The notes below the pieces were generated by a model. It searched no databases and was not told where the DNA came from. It saw only the letters and a program-made list of their open reading frames with translations. From NCBI RefSeq assembly GCF_017357105.1, contig NZ_CP100395.1:166192-230191 (forward strand): a DNA stretch of 64,000 bases, given 5' to 3'. A program made the position numbers and the translations under genes. Source of the stretch: Natronosalvus caseinilyticus. Its GTDB lineage: Archaea; Halobacteriota; Halobacteria; Halobacteriales; Natrialbaceae. Shown here in pieces: positions 45,641 through 54,322 of this stretch; within the stretch, counting starts at the first letter, position 1; each line of letters starts with the position of its first letter.

Positions 45641-47142
45641 TTAGTTCTTGCTGTGAAACTGCTTCAGCCGCTCGCGGACAACCGTACTGATAGTCGCATC
45701 TTCGTGAGCTAGATCTTCGAACCGCGAATCCTCACGAATCGTCTCCATGATCGTTTCCGGATCTTCAGAGAGAGAGAGAAATACATATGCACTCCTCGGC
45801 CTCGACCCTTGCCTCGGCGCTCGTAGTCCAACACACCGTACGTACTCTGCTCTGTGACGTGGTTTACGAACGTCTCTCGACTGTACTGATCCGCACCCAT
45901 CGTATCAGCGATGAATTGGTACGTTTTGAACGTAGGTCCAGCGGGTATCCACTCAGGATGTTCTCTTGCGTAATGGGCTGTAGCCGCCACAGCGTAGATG
46001 GAGAGTTTCTTTTGAGTCGAGATCCCGCTAATGTGTCGGAGTTTTCGATTTTCGGTGTATTTCTCCTGGGCTTCACGGACATCGGTCTCGGTAACCGTGC
46101 CAGCACCACGGCGTTCGGCTAATTCGCCAGCCCACCTGAGGAGATCAATCGCTTTCCGCGCATCTCCGTGCGTTTGGGAGCCGAACGCGGCAACAAGCGG
46201 AATGACGTCCTCTGCAAGAGATTCCGGCTTGAAGGCGTCTCGCCGGTTTTGGAGAATACTACGAAGCTGCATCGCATCGTAATCGTCGAAGAAAATATCA
46301 TCTGGATTGTATGAGCTCTGTGCGCGGCTGTTGAGATCCTTCATGAAATCGGCATAGTTCGTGATAGTTGTAAGTGAGATCGGACCATCAAAGTCGGCGA
46401 GTTTTCGAGCCCGTGAAAGCTGGTAGATAAGAGAATTGTACTCTGCCTCCTGATACGGTCCTTCAAGCATATCGATCTCATCGAGGATGAAGATGACACC
46501 GTCGTAGTACTCGCGCATCAGTTCATACAGTCGCTCGAGCTTCTGATCCGTTGAGACGCCGGTTTGGGGGACACCAGGATCAACGCCGAGATCGTCGGCA
46601 GCAGCTCTAACTAGCCGATAAACAGCCCGATCCGCAGTCTTCGGCCCCTCACAGTTGATTGAGAGAACCCCGAAGGTCTTGCCTTGTGATTCACACAGCT
46701 CAACAATCTATTTGCAGACCGCATGAATAATGAGTGACTTCCCAGTCCCAGATGGGCCGCTCAGGAGCATATCTGGAATGCCTTCGTTCTGGAGCACCGG
46801 TTTTAGATTGTCGACGACGCGACCTAGCTGGTCATCACGACCGACGATACGATCCTCGTCGATGATGGTATCTGACCGGACGAGGTCTTTATTCGCGAAG
46901 ACTCCACCGGATGACTCGGTTTGTAGTCGATCTCGAATTGAGATGCCGCCACTGTCGCCGTTCGTAGCCTCTTGAGACGAATCAGTGGGATCCGAGTTCT
47001 TCTCGAACGTCATTTGTGACGTATCGGGGGAATCTGCATCCTGGCCCGTCGATTCAAGATTTTCTGGATCAACAGAGGAGGATTCATGACCCTTTTCATC
47101 TTCCGGATGATCCGATTCTGTTCTACGTCCCTCTCGTCCCAT
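45641..47142 (-). pseudogene. Orc1/Cdc6-like replication initiator, broken by an amber codon and an (AG)6 frameshift
   Basis: From ATG 47142: a disordered acidic N-terminus, then the AAA+ part with IVGRDDQLGRVVDNLKPVL and Walker A LLSGPSGTGKSLIIHAVC. A TAG at 46708-46710 interrupts; the same frame continues IVELCESQGKTFGVLSINC, Walker B GVIFILDEIDMLEG, sensor TTITNYADFMKDLNSRAQSS and a winged helix (~45800-45930). At the (AG)6 tract 45767-45778 the frame breaks; removing one unit restores EDPETIMETIREDSRFEDLA to a TAA at 45641-45643. Intact length would be ~499 aa. Flanked by iterons on both sides. Confidence 0.85.
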
Positions 47143-47179
47143 TATGAATCCCCTCGAACTCTGGGTATAAAAATATGGA

Positions 47180-48038
47180 CCTTTGTGGAGTTGTAACTGG
47201 GCGAAATCAGACGATCTAACTACTACAGTTGTGCATTCTCGAAGTGAACCAGATACCGTCTTCGGAATCTATTACCCTCCGTTGTCGAGTTGTAACGGAT
47301 CCTCGAGGATCTTCGTCATCGGAATCCTATCGTGACTACCTCCCCCGTTTCCGAGTTGTAACGATTTGAGAAGAGGTAACATATCTGGCACAGTTCTCCC
47401 ACCCTCCCCATTTTCGAGTTGTAAGTGCAAGTGAATCGAATCGAGTATGAAGACAAAATCTACATGATTTGGATTTTGTGAAGGATGTTTTGGATGATAG
47501 GATTCGTCTCACACCCCCCGTTTTCGAGTTGTAAGAACTAGGATTGTTGTGAAGGGACAACGCTTGCGGCACCAGTTCACGAGTGACAGTAATATTGATC
47601 TGCAAACACTATAATCATGGAATCAGTTTGTTGATCTCGAATGTTCGACCCCCTCCCCCCTTTTTCGAGTTGTAAGTCGCTTGGGCACAGACCACTCAAG
47701 ACGGAAAGGAATGAAAGTCGAAAATGAAAACGGGCGGAGAAGCTCTAAAACATCAAGATACACAGGAAAAGACCCCAAATGAGATTGAAGAGTCCGTGTT
47801 CTCTCTACGAGCTTAATCATTTAGCTTGGATAGATGATCCGTTTTCCTATGATCTAGTAGGGTTATGGTTAGTAGATATACTACATAAACTTTCGTATTG
47901 GTAAATGTATATTGTAGAATCTAGTTTTCAGACCTTCTATTTCGTGTATCCAGTACAATTGGCTGTCTGATCACCTTTTTTGCTGTTCATCCCTTCCCCA
48001 CCGTCACGAATTTACAACTCGAAAAAGGGGGGAGGGGG
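47180..48038. other. Candidate replication origin: iterons plus AT-rich stretch
   Basis: Upstream of the orc gene, iteron copies at about 47180-47196 (degenerate), 47273-47295, 47338-47361, 47400-47424, 47511-47534 and 47648-47675 share CCCCC-GTTTTCGAGTTGTAA. An inverted copy (TTACAACTCGAAAAAGGGGG) lies at 48011-48038. Between 47810 and 48000 the DNA is strongly AT-rich with no gene (TAGTAGATATACTACATAAA), fitting an unwinding element. Iterons, AT-rich DNA and an adjacent initiator gene together indicate a plasmid-type origin. Confidence 0.75.
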
Positions 48039-48042
48039 TTCG

Positions 48043-48249
48043 TCAGGTCCAGTCCGTGATACCGACTACCCGTGTTCCATTGAGCTTTCGTCGAATGTCC
48101 TTGCGATCCCAACCAAAAGGAGAAAGTATGCTTTCGACAACTTGGACGAGCTGCGTTTCGTAGTACGAGGAGTCGTAGATCTCGCCCCTTCGTGAGTGAG
48201 GGCCCCTCACACTTCTTGTGTTCGGCCAGCTCATTGGCGTAGCGGGCAA
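48043..48249 (-). pseudogene. C-terminal stump, possibly of a type-B DNA polymerase
   Basis: The minus-strand frame from about 48200 to 48043 reads RGEIYDSSYYETQLVQVVES, ILSPFGWDRKDIRRKLNGTR and ends at a stop next to the inverted iteron. The ETQLVxxVESxLSPxGWD pattern recalls the C-terminus of haloarchaeal type-B DNA polymerases. It joins, out of frame, to the DUF6788-like remnant at ~48195. Only about 50 residues remain; family call is tentative. Confidence 0.35.
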
Positions 48250-48339
48250 TGTCTCGGAGTTGGTCCAGTGTAGACTCGTTGAGGCTGTTGACTATCTCCG
48301 TCGAGAGGTGTGCCGGTGGGGCGGTGGTTCATAGGACAT
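48190..48339 (-). pseudogene. Second, frameshifted copy of the DUF6788-like gene
   Basis: From ATG 48339 the sequence gives MSYEPPP, then a frameshift; the shifted frame reads AHLSTEIVNSLNESTLDQLR, DIARYANELAEHKK, clearly homologous to the gene at 45024 (LPTDLVNTLNESTPERLRDI, ATYAEELAEHKE). The similarity ends at about 48195 where another gene stump begins. The upstream DNA, including the 41-bp inverted repeat and GCCGATGTCCTA start context, is also conserved. Confidence 0.8.
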
Positions 48340-48353
48340 CGGCAACTCTCGTG

Positions 48354-48394
48354 TTAACCAACACGGAACAACAATCCATAATTTTGTTGGTTAA
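48354..48394. promoter_or_regulatory. Inverted repeat C, TTAACCAACA operator
   Basis: TTAACCAACAC (48354-48364), 19 bp, TTGTTGGTTAA (48384-48394): one mismatch from perfect. It ends 15 bp from the minus-strand DUF6788-like remnant start and also faces a plus-strand fragment. Confidence 0.75.
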
Positions 48395-48420
48395 GACAAT
48401 CCGGATCCGTCTGCCTCCGC

Positions 48421-48552
48421 CAGCTATGGGGGACCAGTACACGACCTGATAGTCCCCGACCGCTCCCGACGGAAGAACAGCTCGAGCGGCTTAACCAGAT
48501 TTTGGAGACATACGAACCCGAGGACTGGCTAACTCCTCTTCTCTTGTTATAG
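48421..48552 (+). pseudogene. Short C-terminal gene fragment
   Basis: A plus-strand frame without a start reads PTEEQLERLNQILETYEPED, WLTPLLL and stops at 48550-48552, overlapping the end of the opposite gene by 6 bp. The acidic helical pattern looks coding. Probably the 3' end of a gene whose body was deleted. Family unknown. Confidence 0.35.
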
Positions 48553-50634
48553 TCGCTGATACAGCTGCTTCAGAAGCTCATAGAGCAATAGAACCCACGC
48601 AGAGAGCAACCCAACGACGAAGATGAGCATTCCAAAAGCCAGATACCCACCACCGGACAGTACCCCACCTGAGGCGATCGCGACGACGGAGATCACTAGG
48701 GCAATCAAGCCAGGCTTGTTCGAGGTCTTGACCTCTGACTCGGAAAAATACTCTTTGTACGTCCGCATCAGCTCAACGACCGCCACACCGAGGAAGAGCA
48801 ACACACCGGAGTAAAACATGAACAGCCCGATCGGCGTCGACATACCCGCAACCGACGATGCAACAGATTCCAGGAAGCTCGTCTCCTCGTCAGTATCTGT
48901 GTTGTCGACGGGGTCTGTGGTCGGTGGCTCGGTAATCGAAACCTGCCCCGCAGACACGTTTCCGACTTCAATTTGATACTCTCCAGGGAATGCAAATTGA
49001 GTTTCGAGCGTGATTTGTTTGGTGCCACTCGGCACGGTCACGGTTTCGAGTTCGGTTAGATTTCCGTTAGCATATACCCGGAGCCGTTTCTCGACCGTCT
49101 CATTACTAGGATTTTCGAGCGTCGCTGCAATCTCGACGTGGACGTCAGTTTGCTCGGAATTGGTTTCGACGGAAGCTGATACGACTGTTGCCTCGGGAAC
49201 TTCTGTATTCTGGTTAGGTGTTGCGTCGGAATGTTCGTCCGTGTTCTCCTCCGTGCTATTGATCGTTCCATCCTCTACTGGCGGACTATCAACCACAATC
49301 GAACCGGACCCGGACCCATCGACACTTTCGGCCTCGCCCTCTATCGCCTGACGTAGCTGGTCTTCGATATTCGATTGGAGTTTGTCAGCCATCTGGTTGG
49401 CTTCGCTTTTGACTGCTCCAGATAGAGCTACGTCCCCTGTTCGCTCCATATCGTAGGCGACGAGTGCGTATTTCCCTGGCACATCTGCCTCGAGCTCACT
49501 CGCGCTCACTACTTCACCAGTGATCTCGTACCGTCCCTCTTCGGGCTCGACGACCGTGTTCTGAATCGTACTCGAGAACCCAGCGTAAGGAACAACGGTG
49601 GTTCCATCGACGAGACCGCCAGAGTGGATTACAGTGTCCGTCGAGACGGGAACACACACTGGAGTCGTCGGAATCCACACGGTTTGGTCACCACACGAGA
49701 CGACGGAGGTGAGAAAGTTCTGGCTCGAGGTAGTCGTCCCCACGACATCGGTTTCGAGGATGACGGTCTTGCCCTCAAGTTCCGAACCACGCTCTTCAAT
49801 CTCAGAGGCGCCGGAGATCCGCTGGGCATCGTAGTTGACATCCACGACCCAGAACTCGAGACCAGAGAATTCCATGTCCCCATCCATCCCAAAGTAAGTG
49901 GGCATCGCGACGGCTGTAATCGTCCCTTCACCGTGGCCCCAGAACTGGCGTTCGAGGGAGAATCCATGATACGCGTCTTCAGGAAGGCGCGACTGTTCTT
50001 CGTTATGCGAACCAAGTTCATTTGGAGAGACGTTGAGTGTCGCCCATCTCCCCTGGGCTCCAGGCGGTAACTCGAGCGGATCAGGGAAGCCCGACCCGGG
50101 TTCATTGAAGGCGATGATATTGCTTTCCCCAGCCACTCCCGATGCTGGTCTGGCCACGAATGCTGCCGTACTGGTACTGGCTTCCAGTTCGATCACTTCG
50201 TAGCTGTACTGTTCTGGATTCGACCGAAGCTCCTCAAACGAGATTCGGTCTCCGCTCTGGTCAACCTCGAAATCACTCGCGATGAGGATATCGAAACTGG
50301 GATCTGGATGTGGAATCACGTTCCCTTCAGCGATCACTTCGCCAGCAGGAATGGGTTCATCGCTAAAGACGACGTACGTCTCGTCAGCATCAACGGCGAT
50401 TATCGAAACCTCGCTGGGCACGTCGACCACATACTCCGAAGCGGTGTCTTCGAATTCTTCTACTTCTCCTGCGAAACCAGGGTGACCACCGATAGGCCCA
50501 ATTGAAACTCCCGTCACTTCCTGGGAGAGGCTCTGGCCGCTGGCAGTCGCTGAACCACCGACGATCAAGAGTACACACCCGAAAATGAGAAGCACCTTTC
50601 TCACGCACGATCCACTCCCATCAAACCCCTCCAC
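48547..50634 (-). CDS. Large exported protein with C-terminal membrane anchor (CARDB-like domain)
   Basis: 695 residues. A Sec-type signal (VLLIFGCVLLIVGGSATASG, ~residues 14-33) starts it; an extracellular, acidic, beta-rich body follows, with two Cys near residue 315-325. Around 480-590 an Ig/CARDB-like domain is visible (ASVETNSEQTDVHVEIAATL, VSAGQVSITEPP). The end holds three hydrophobic segments (~607-628, ~648-668, ~673-690). The layout suggests a surface protein tethered in the membrane. Function unknown. The start is one of two possible (an ATG inside might shorten it by ten residues). Confidence 0.75.
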   Translation of the reverse strand: MEGFDGSGSCVRKVLLIFGCVLLIVGGSATASGQSLSQEVTGVSIGPIGGHPGFAGEVEEFEDTASEYVVDVPSEVSIIAVDADETYVVFSDEPIPAGEVIAEGNVIPHPDPSFDILIASDFEVDQSGDRISFEELRSNPEQYSYEVIELEASTSTAAFVARPASGVAGESNIIAFNEPGSGFPDPLELPPGAQGRWATLNVSPNELGSHNEEQSRLPEDAYHGFSLERQFWGHGEGTITAVAMPTYFGMDGDMEFSGLEFWVVDVNYDAQRISGASEIEERGSELEGKTVILETDVVGTTTSSQNFLTSVVSCGDQTVWIPTTPVCVPVSTDTVIHSGGLVDGTTVVPYAGFSSTIQNTVVEPEEGRYEITGEVVSASELEADVPGKYALVAYDMERTGDVALSGAVKSEANQMADKLQSNIEDQLRQAIEGEAESVDGSGSGSIVVDSPPVEDGTINSTEENTDEHSDATPNQNTEVPEATVVSASVETNSEQTDVHVEIAATLENPSNETVEKRLRVYANGNLTELETVTVPSGTKQITLETQFAFPGEYQIEVGNVSAGQVSITEPPTTDPVDNTDTDEETSFLESVASSVAGMSTPIGLFMFYSGVLLFLGVAVVELMRTYKEYFSESEVKTSNKPGLIALVISVVAIASGGVLSGGGYLAFGMLIFVVGLLSAWVLLLYELLKQLYQRL

Positions 50635-50708
50635 ATCAATGTGGTGTATTGAACACTCATTTTATCTAACAGTCTAGCGAGTGGCAAAATGTAATAAATC
50701 CATAGGCT

Positions 50709-50972
50709 ATGGGCCATGGGATGTTCGAGCTGCAAAATGAGATTGACACCGACGAACTCGAACGGCGCCTGGAGTTCGACCTCGACGATAGAAACGACCA
50801 GATCCGCGCGTTCGTCGAGGACGTCAACGGCGTCGGCCCGAAGACGTCGAAGGCGATCGCCCGCGAGTTCGCGAGTTTCGAGGAGTTGCGCGGCGCCGAT
50901 CGAGAGCGACTCGAGTCCGTGCACGGGGTTGGAGAGGGGACGGTCGAGGCAGTGCTCAAACGGATACACTAA
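50709..50972 (+). CDS. Helix-hairpin-helix DNA-binding protein
   Basis: 87 residues (ATG 50709; ATGs at 50718 region would shorten it slightly). Two HhH motifs: VEDVNGVGPKTSKAIAREFA (~37-56) and LESVHGVGEGTVEAVLKRIH (~68-87). This is the non-sequence-specific DNA-binding module of ComEA, UvrC and Holliday-junction proteins, here alone with a short acidic N-terminus. It may be an orphan fragment of a larger repair protein or a real small DNA-binding protein. Confidence 0.75.
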   Translation: MGHGMFELQNEIDTDELERRLEFDLDDRNDQIRAFVEDVNGVGPKTSKAIAREFASFEELRGADRERLESVHGVGEGTVEAVLKRIH

Positions 50973-51130
50973 CTTCAGATCATGATACGAAATCACACAA
51001 GCAGATGGTTCCTTAGCACCGATAGCAAACACCTCGTGATTCCTTCTCTCGTCGAGTGTGCTGGGGGAGAACTGCGGACGAACGTATTCGATGGTGGCCG
51101 AGGCGTTGTGTCCGGGGCAGTGAGATAGCC

Positions 51131-51155
51131 ACACTGATGTATTTAAAATCAGTGT
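51131..51155 (+). promoter_or_regulatory. Inverted repeat framing a TATA-like box
   Basis: ACACTGAT (51131-51138) and ATCAGTGT (51148-51155) are perfect 8-bp arms around GTATTTAAA. The TATA-like core lies about 65 bp upstream of the radical SAM start, so a protein bound here would control that pair of genes. Confidence 0.6.
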
Positions 51156-51211
51156 CGGTAAAACAGAATTGTTCACTATTACTTATTGGGCTGTAGTCAG
51201 ATAGGTACAGT

Positions 51212-52351
51212 ATGAGCCAGCGACCGTCTCAGTCGGGATCAAACAGTGAATCAGAGCCGGTCGGCCGAAGAATTATTGCTAGCCAGCATAGTAAGTCTAA
51301 TATGTCGATAGGTTCCGGGGGAGTGACAACAGGGAAGGACCCTACGCAAGCGATACTGAGCGAATCCGGGTTAGACAGCAAACACCTGTGTGACTACGTT
51401 ATCAACGTCGCGACCGGGTGCCGCCACGGGTGTAAGTTCTGCTACGTTCCGAGCACTCCGGCTGTCCGGACCAGACCGGATATGCTCAAAGACCACGCCG
51501 ACGTGGACAACCCACAACTCGAATGGGGGAGTTACGTACTGTACCGAGACGAAATCCCAGACCACCTAGACGGAATACTCAAGCGGAAGCAAAAGTGGAA
51601 TGAAACCGATCAGGGATGTGGTGTCGTCGGTATTTCTTTCGCGACTGATTGCTATATGGACGGTCGTGCGGGTAAGATCACCCGAGAGGTCGTCCGGCTC
51701 CTCGCAAAGCACGGGCAGTACGCACGAGTTCTCACCCGGAATCCGATCCTTGCACTACAAGATCTCGAGACGTTCAAACAGGCTGGCGACTATGTGACAA
51801 TCGGTTCGTCAATCCCGACGATGGACGCTGCGGAAGTTGCGTCGATCGAGCCGCGGGCGCCATCACCGGAACATCGGCTCCGGGGGCTGCGAGAGTTCTC
51901 AGAGGCTGGCGTACAAACCTTCGTAAGTATGAGCCCGACGTATCCGACCCAATCCCGTTCCGATCTCCGAGCTCATCTAGAGCAGATTGCTGAATGCGAC
52001 CCCGCTGTGATTTTCCACGAACCAATCAACCCGCGAGGCGGGAACTTCGAGATGACCGTCGAAGCCGCCCGTGACGCCGGTGAAACGGAACTCGCCCGAC
52101 AACTCGACTCGTTGCGTGATCGAGAAACGTGGCTTTCGTATTCCCTCGAGCAGTTCAAAGCGGTTCAAGAAATCGGCGAAGAACTTGATTTACCAGTACA
52201 CCTGTGGCCAGACAAACACCAGATAAACCACGCTAATAGCGACGTTTCCGAGTGGTTACAGCAGTGGAAAGACAGGCAGTCACCCGAAGAGTTTGCAGAT
52301 CGGGAAATCCCAAACGAACCAATGCCGGAGATCCCCTCGCGGTTATCATAG
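51212..52351 (+). CDS. Radical SAM protein partnered with TcmP (DUF5131/SplB-like)
   Basis: 379 residues. The radical SAM cluster motif CRHGCKFC lies at Cys70, Cys74 and Cys77 (VATGCRHGCKFCYVPSTPAV); Cys60 precedes it. Further SPL-type features are GVVGISFATDCYMDGRAGKI, RVLTRNPI, VTIGSSIPTM and FHEPINPRGGNFEM. It is followed 72 bp later by a TcmP-like gene, the known pairing of this family (three-Cys-motif radical SAM with its partner). Substrate unknown. The first ~40 residues are disordered. Confidence 0.85.
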   Translation: MSQRPSQSGSNSESEPVGRRIIASQHSKSNMSIGSGGVTTGKDPTQAILSESGLDSKHLCDYVINVATGCRHGCKFCYVPSTPAVRTRPDMLKDHADVDNPQLEWGSYVLYRDEIPDHLDGILKRKQKWNETDQGCGVVGISFATDCYMDGRAGKITREVVRLLAKHGQYARVLTRNPILALQDLETFKQAGDYVTIGSSIPTMDAAEVASIEPRAPSPEHRLRGLREFSEAGVQTFVSMSPTYPTQSRSDLRAHLEQIAECDPAVIFHEPINPRGGNFEMTVEAARDAGETELARQLDSLRDRETWLSYSLEQFKAVQEIGEELDLPVHLWPDKHQINHANSDVSEWLQQWKDRQSPEEFADREIPNEPMPEIPSRLS

Positions 52352-52423
52352 ACCCTTCTCCTGAAGACCTGTACTAGCAGTAACACTTATGCGGAATTAG
52401 TCATCATCTTTTGGTCAATAACT

Positions 52424-53293
52424 ATGACTGACCACTTCGACGGGGGGGACTTGAAAACATCGGCGAAGCTTGTAATTCTCGAGGAATACCTCGACGTGTA
52501 CACCACGATAATGGATTCGAACTGGCGACAGGATAAATGGTACGTCGATACACACTCAGGGACGGGTCGGACAGTGATCGATGATAACGGGGTTACAATC
52601 GATGGTTCTGCCATCATTGCACTCGAGAATCACCAAGACTCGTTTGACAGATTCTACTTTTACGAACTCTCCGAGGCACATTTCCACAAGCTTCATGAAA
52701 CTATATCAGACCGGTTGGGCCTTGAGTTCGACGTGAGTCCAGCAGGTGTAGAAGGTGAAGATTTCCTCGTTGCACGGTGTGATGACCCATATATTAGAGT
52801 AATGCAAATGGATTCCAATCGGGGAGTTAGTTTCCTTGCCGATGTAAATACATCTAGTCACTGGTTCACTTTCGTCGATCCAAAAGGCCTCACGGCGAAG
52901 AAATCGACGTTGGACACCCTCATTGGTAGGTCAAATATGGATATTCTGATTAACTACCAAACGACCGGCGTTCTGCGGAGCGCTGCAGAAGGAGCTGAAC
53001 ACGCACACGGTGCTGTAGAGCGAACGATGGGTGATAGCGATTGGCCGAACGCTGCCAGCGCTGATGAGTATGTCAATTTGTATAAAGAAAAGCTCGAAGA
53101 AAATCCCGAGATTCGCCCGGTGAAAACGAAAGCGCTAGTCTCGCCTCATGACGCCCGGCACCGGTTTGATCTTGCCTTTACGTGCGAAAATAAGACTGCA
53201 AGGGGAATCATGGAAGATATCATGAATCAAGAGAGGCTCTGGGAGAAAGCGAACGAAAGAATCGGTCAATCAGGACTCGGGAGTTTCGGTTGA
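52424..53293 (+). CDS. tcmP: Three-Cys-motif partner protein (TcmP-like)
   Basis: 289 residues. TSAKLVILEEYLDVYTTIMD, WYVDTHSGTGRT (~residues 38-50), ALENHQDSFDRFYFYELSEA, and FTFVDPKGLTAKKSTLDTLI match TcmP proteins, which have a methyltransferase-like Rossmann core (D-x-x-S/A-G-x-G). It always neighbours a radical SAM protein of the type upstream. GC content is lower than in the cas region. Role unknown; possibly nucleic-acid modification. Confidence 0.8.
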   Translation: MTDHFDGGDLKTSAKLVILEEYLDVYTTIMDSNWRQDKWYVDTHSGTGRTVIDDNGVTIDGSAIIALENHQDSFDRFYFYELSEAHFHKLHETISDRLGLEFDVSPAGVEGEDFLVARCDDPYIRVMQMDSNRGVSFLADVNTSSHWFTFVDPKGLTAKKSTLDTLIGRSNMDILINYQTTGVLRSAAEGAEHAHGAVERTMGDSDWPNAASADEYVNLYKEKLEENPEIRPVKTKALVSPHDARHRFDLAFTCENKTARGIMEDIMNQERLWEKANERIGQSGLGSFG

Positions 53294-53395
53294 TTCACCA
53301 GGGTCCTCACTTTTCACGAAAGTTTCTGGAGACAATCGATGTCGACCACGGCCACCTCTGGTTCGAGCCACTCGAGCCCTGCGAGGAAGCGGTGC

Positions 53396-53429
53396 CGTGT
53401 AAGCCCGTAACTCGCGGGTTTCGGTACGT
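53396..53429 (+). repeat. 34-bp dispersed element (copy 2; copy 1 at 35697)
   Basis: CGTGTAAGCCCGTAACTCGC through GGGTTTCGGTACGT, 30 of 34 identical to copy 1; a weaker third copy lies at 53761-53791. It ends 68 bp before the ATG at 53498. Perhaps a conserved promoter-proximal element. Confidence 0.6.
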
Positions 53430-53497
53430 GGATTCGTAGTTTGTACCAATCTACCGATAACACTTAAACCGTTTACAGGTCGATTACCAGCACGGGC

Positions 53498-53764
53498 ATG
53501 AGTGAGCCAGACACAGATCGGATCGAACTCCCAGATGCCGAGCTCCGGTTCGATGCGAAAGGGTATGAAGAGAACGTGTTGTTGTTGATTCTTCTCGTTC
53601 GGGGGCTCACCGCTATTGCACTCATTTTGACGCTTTTGATCTGGACGCTCATTACCGCGAACTCCGTGTTTGGGTCCCGGCCAGTCACCTACCTTTTCGG
53701 ATGGCTTCCGGCTATTTTCGTGATGGCCGCCACTGTGTATCTCCTCGGGAAGTTGTACGAGTAA
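53498..53764 (+). CDS. Small two-TM membrane protein
   Basis: 88 residues. A polar start (MSEPDTDRIELPDAELRFDA), then hydrophobic spans at ~28-50 (LLLILLVRGLTAIALILTLL) and ~63-83 (YLFGWLPAIFVMAATVYLLG), ending GKLYE. No family recognised. The next gene (53843) has the same layout and the same ending LYE, so the two look like tandem paralogues. Confidence 0.65.
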   Translation: MSEPDTDRIELPDAELRFDAKGYEENVLLLILLVRGLTAIALILTLLIWTLITANSVFGSRPVTYLFGWLPAIFVMAATVYLLGKLYE

Positions 53765-53842
53765 GGTCCTGACTTGGGGGTTCCGGTCCGTCGATCAGTA
53801 AGAGCCCCAACACCTATTGCAGCCCCGCTCACAATCTCACCT

Positions 53843-54073
53843 ATGGTTGCTGGTCAGGATGCCCCTCCCGATCTTCAGCTTCGGGTCGCTGGAGGCCGGT
53901 TTGAAAGGCACCTCGTCACCACGATCGTCGCCCTTCAGGTGGCACTTGCTGCTATTGGTGTCACGGTGTCTGGGTTCGTTCTTCTCGCGACAGATGGTCT
54001 CCACCCGATTCCCGTGGGGGTGGCATTGCTTTCGTTTGGTCTTGCGTATATCCTCTCCTATCTGTACGAGTAG
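53843..54073 (+). CDS. Small two-TM membrane protein, tandem paralogue
   Basis: 76 residues from ATG 53843 (MVAGQDAPPDLQLRVAGGRF); an earlier in-frame start at 53774 lies in the promoter-like element. Hydrophobic spans ~25-48 (TIVALQVALAAIGVTVSGFV) and ~55-74 (VGVALLSFGLAYILSYLYE). PDLQLRVAGGRFER parallels PDAELRFDAKGYEEN of the preceding gene. Function unknown. Confidence 0.6.
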   Translation: MVAGQDAPPDLQLRVAGGRFERHLVTTIVALQVALAAIGVTVSGFVLLATDGLHPIPVGVALLSFGLAYILSYLYE

Positions 54074-54322
54074 TCAGTCCTCGAAAACAGGTCCCAGTAC
54101 GTCGATCGGTAGCGGAAACGGCCACTGGGTCTGAGGGGTGGCCGGGTTATGATGGTGCGACTCGTCCGCTACAATGCCTAACGGTCTGTATCCCTGGGGG
54201 TAACAGACCATTTTGGACTCCGCCAGTGAGAGCGAAGACTATTTTCCCGTCGTATTCAGGGGAGCTCGAGACAACCGTCAGGGCCAGCGAACACTCAAGT
54301 AGATTGACTCGAGTACCCACGT

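Noticed and set aside
46518..46708. Reading the orc region as two independent genes
   Set aside because: Walker A and Walker B lie on either side of one TAG in the same frame with continuous conserved sequence, so it is one broken gene.
50601..51176. 191-residue minus-strand frame whose start resembles an integrase tail (WLSHCPGHNASATIEYV)
   Set aside because: It overlaps the well-supported HhH gene and the start of the large exported protein, and the rest has no recombinase motif.
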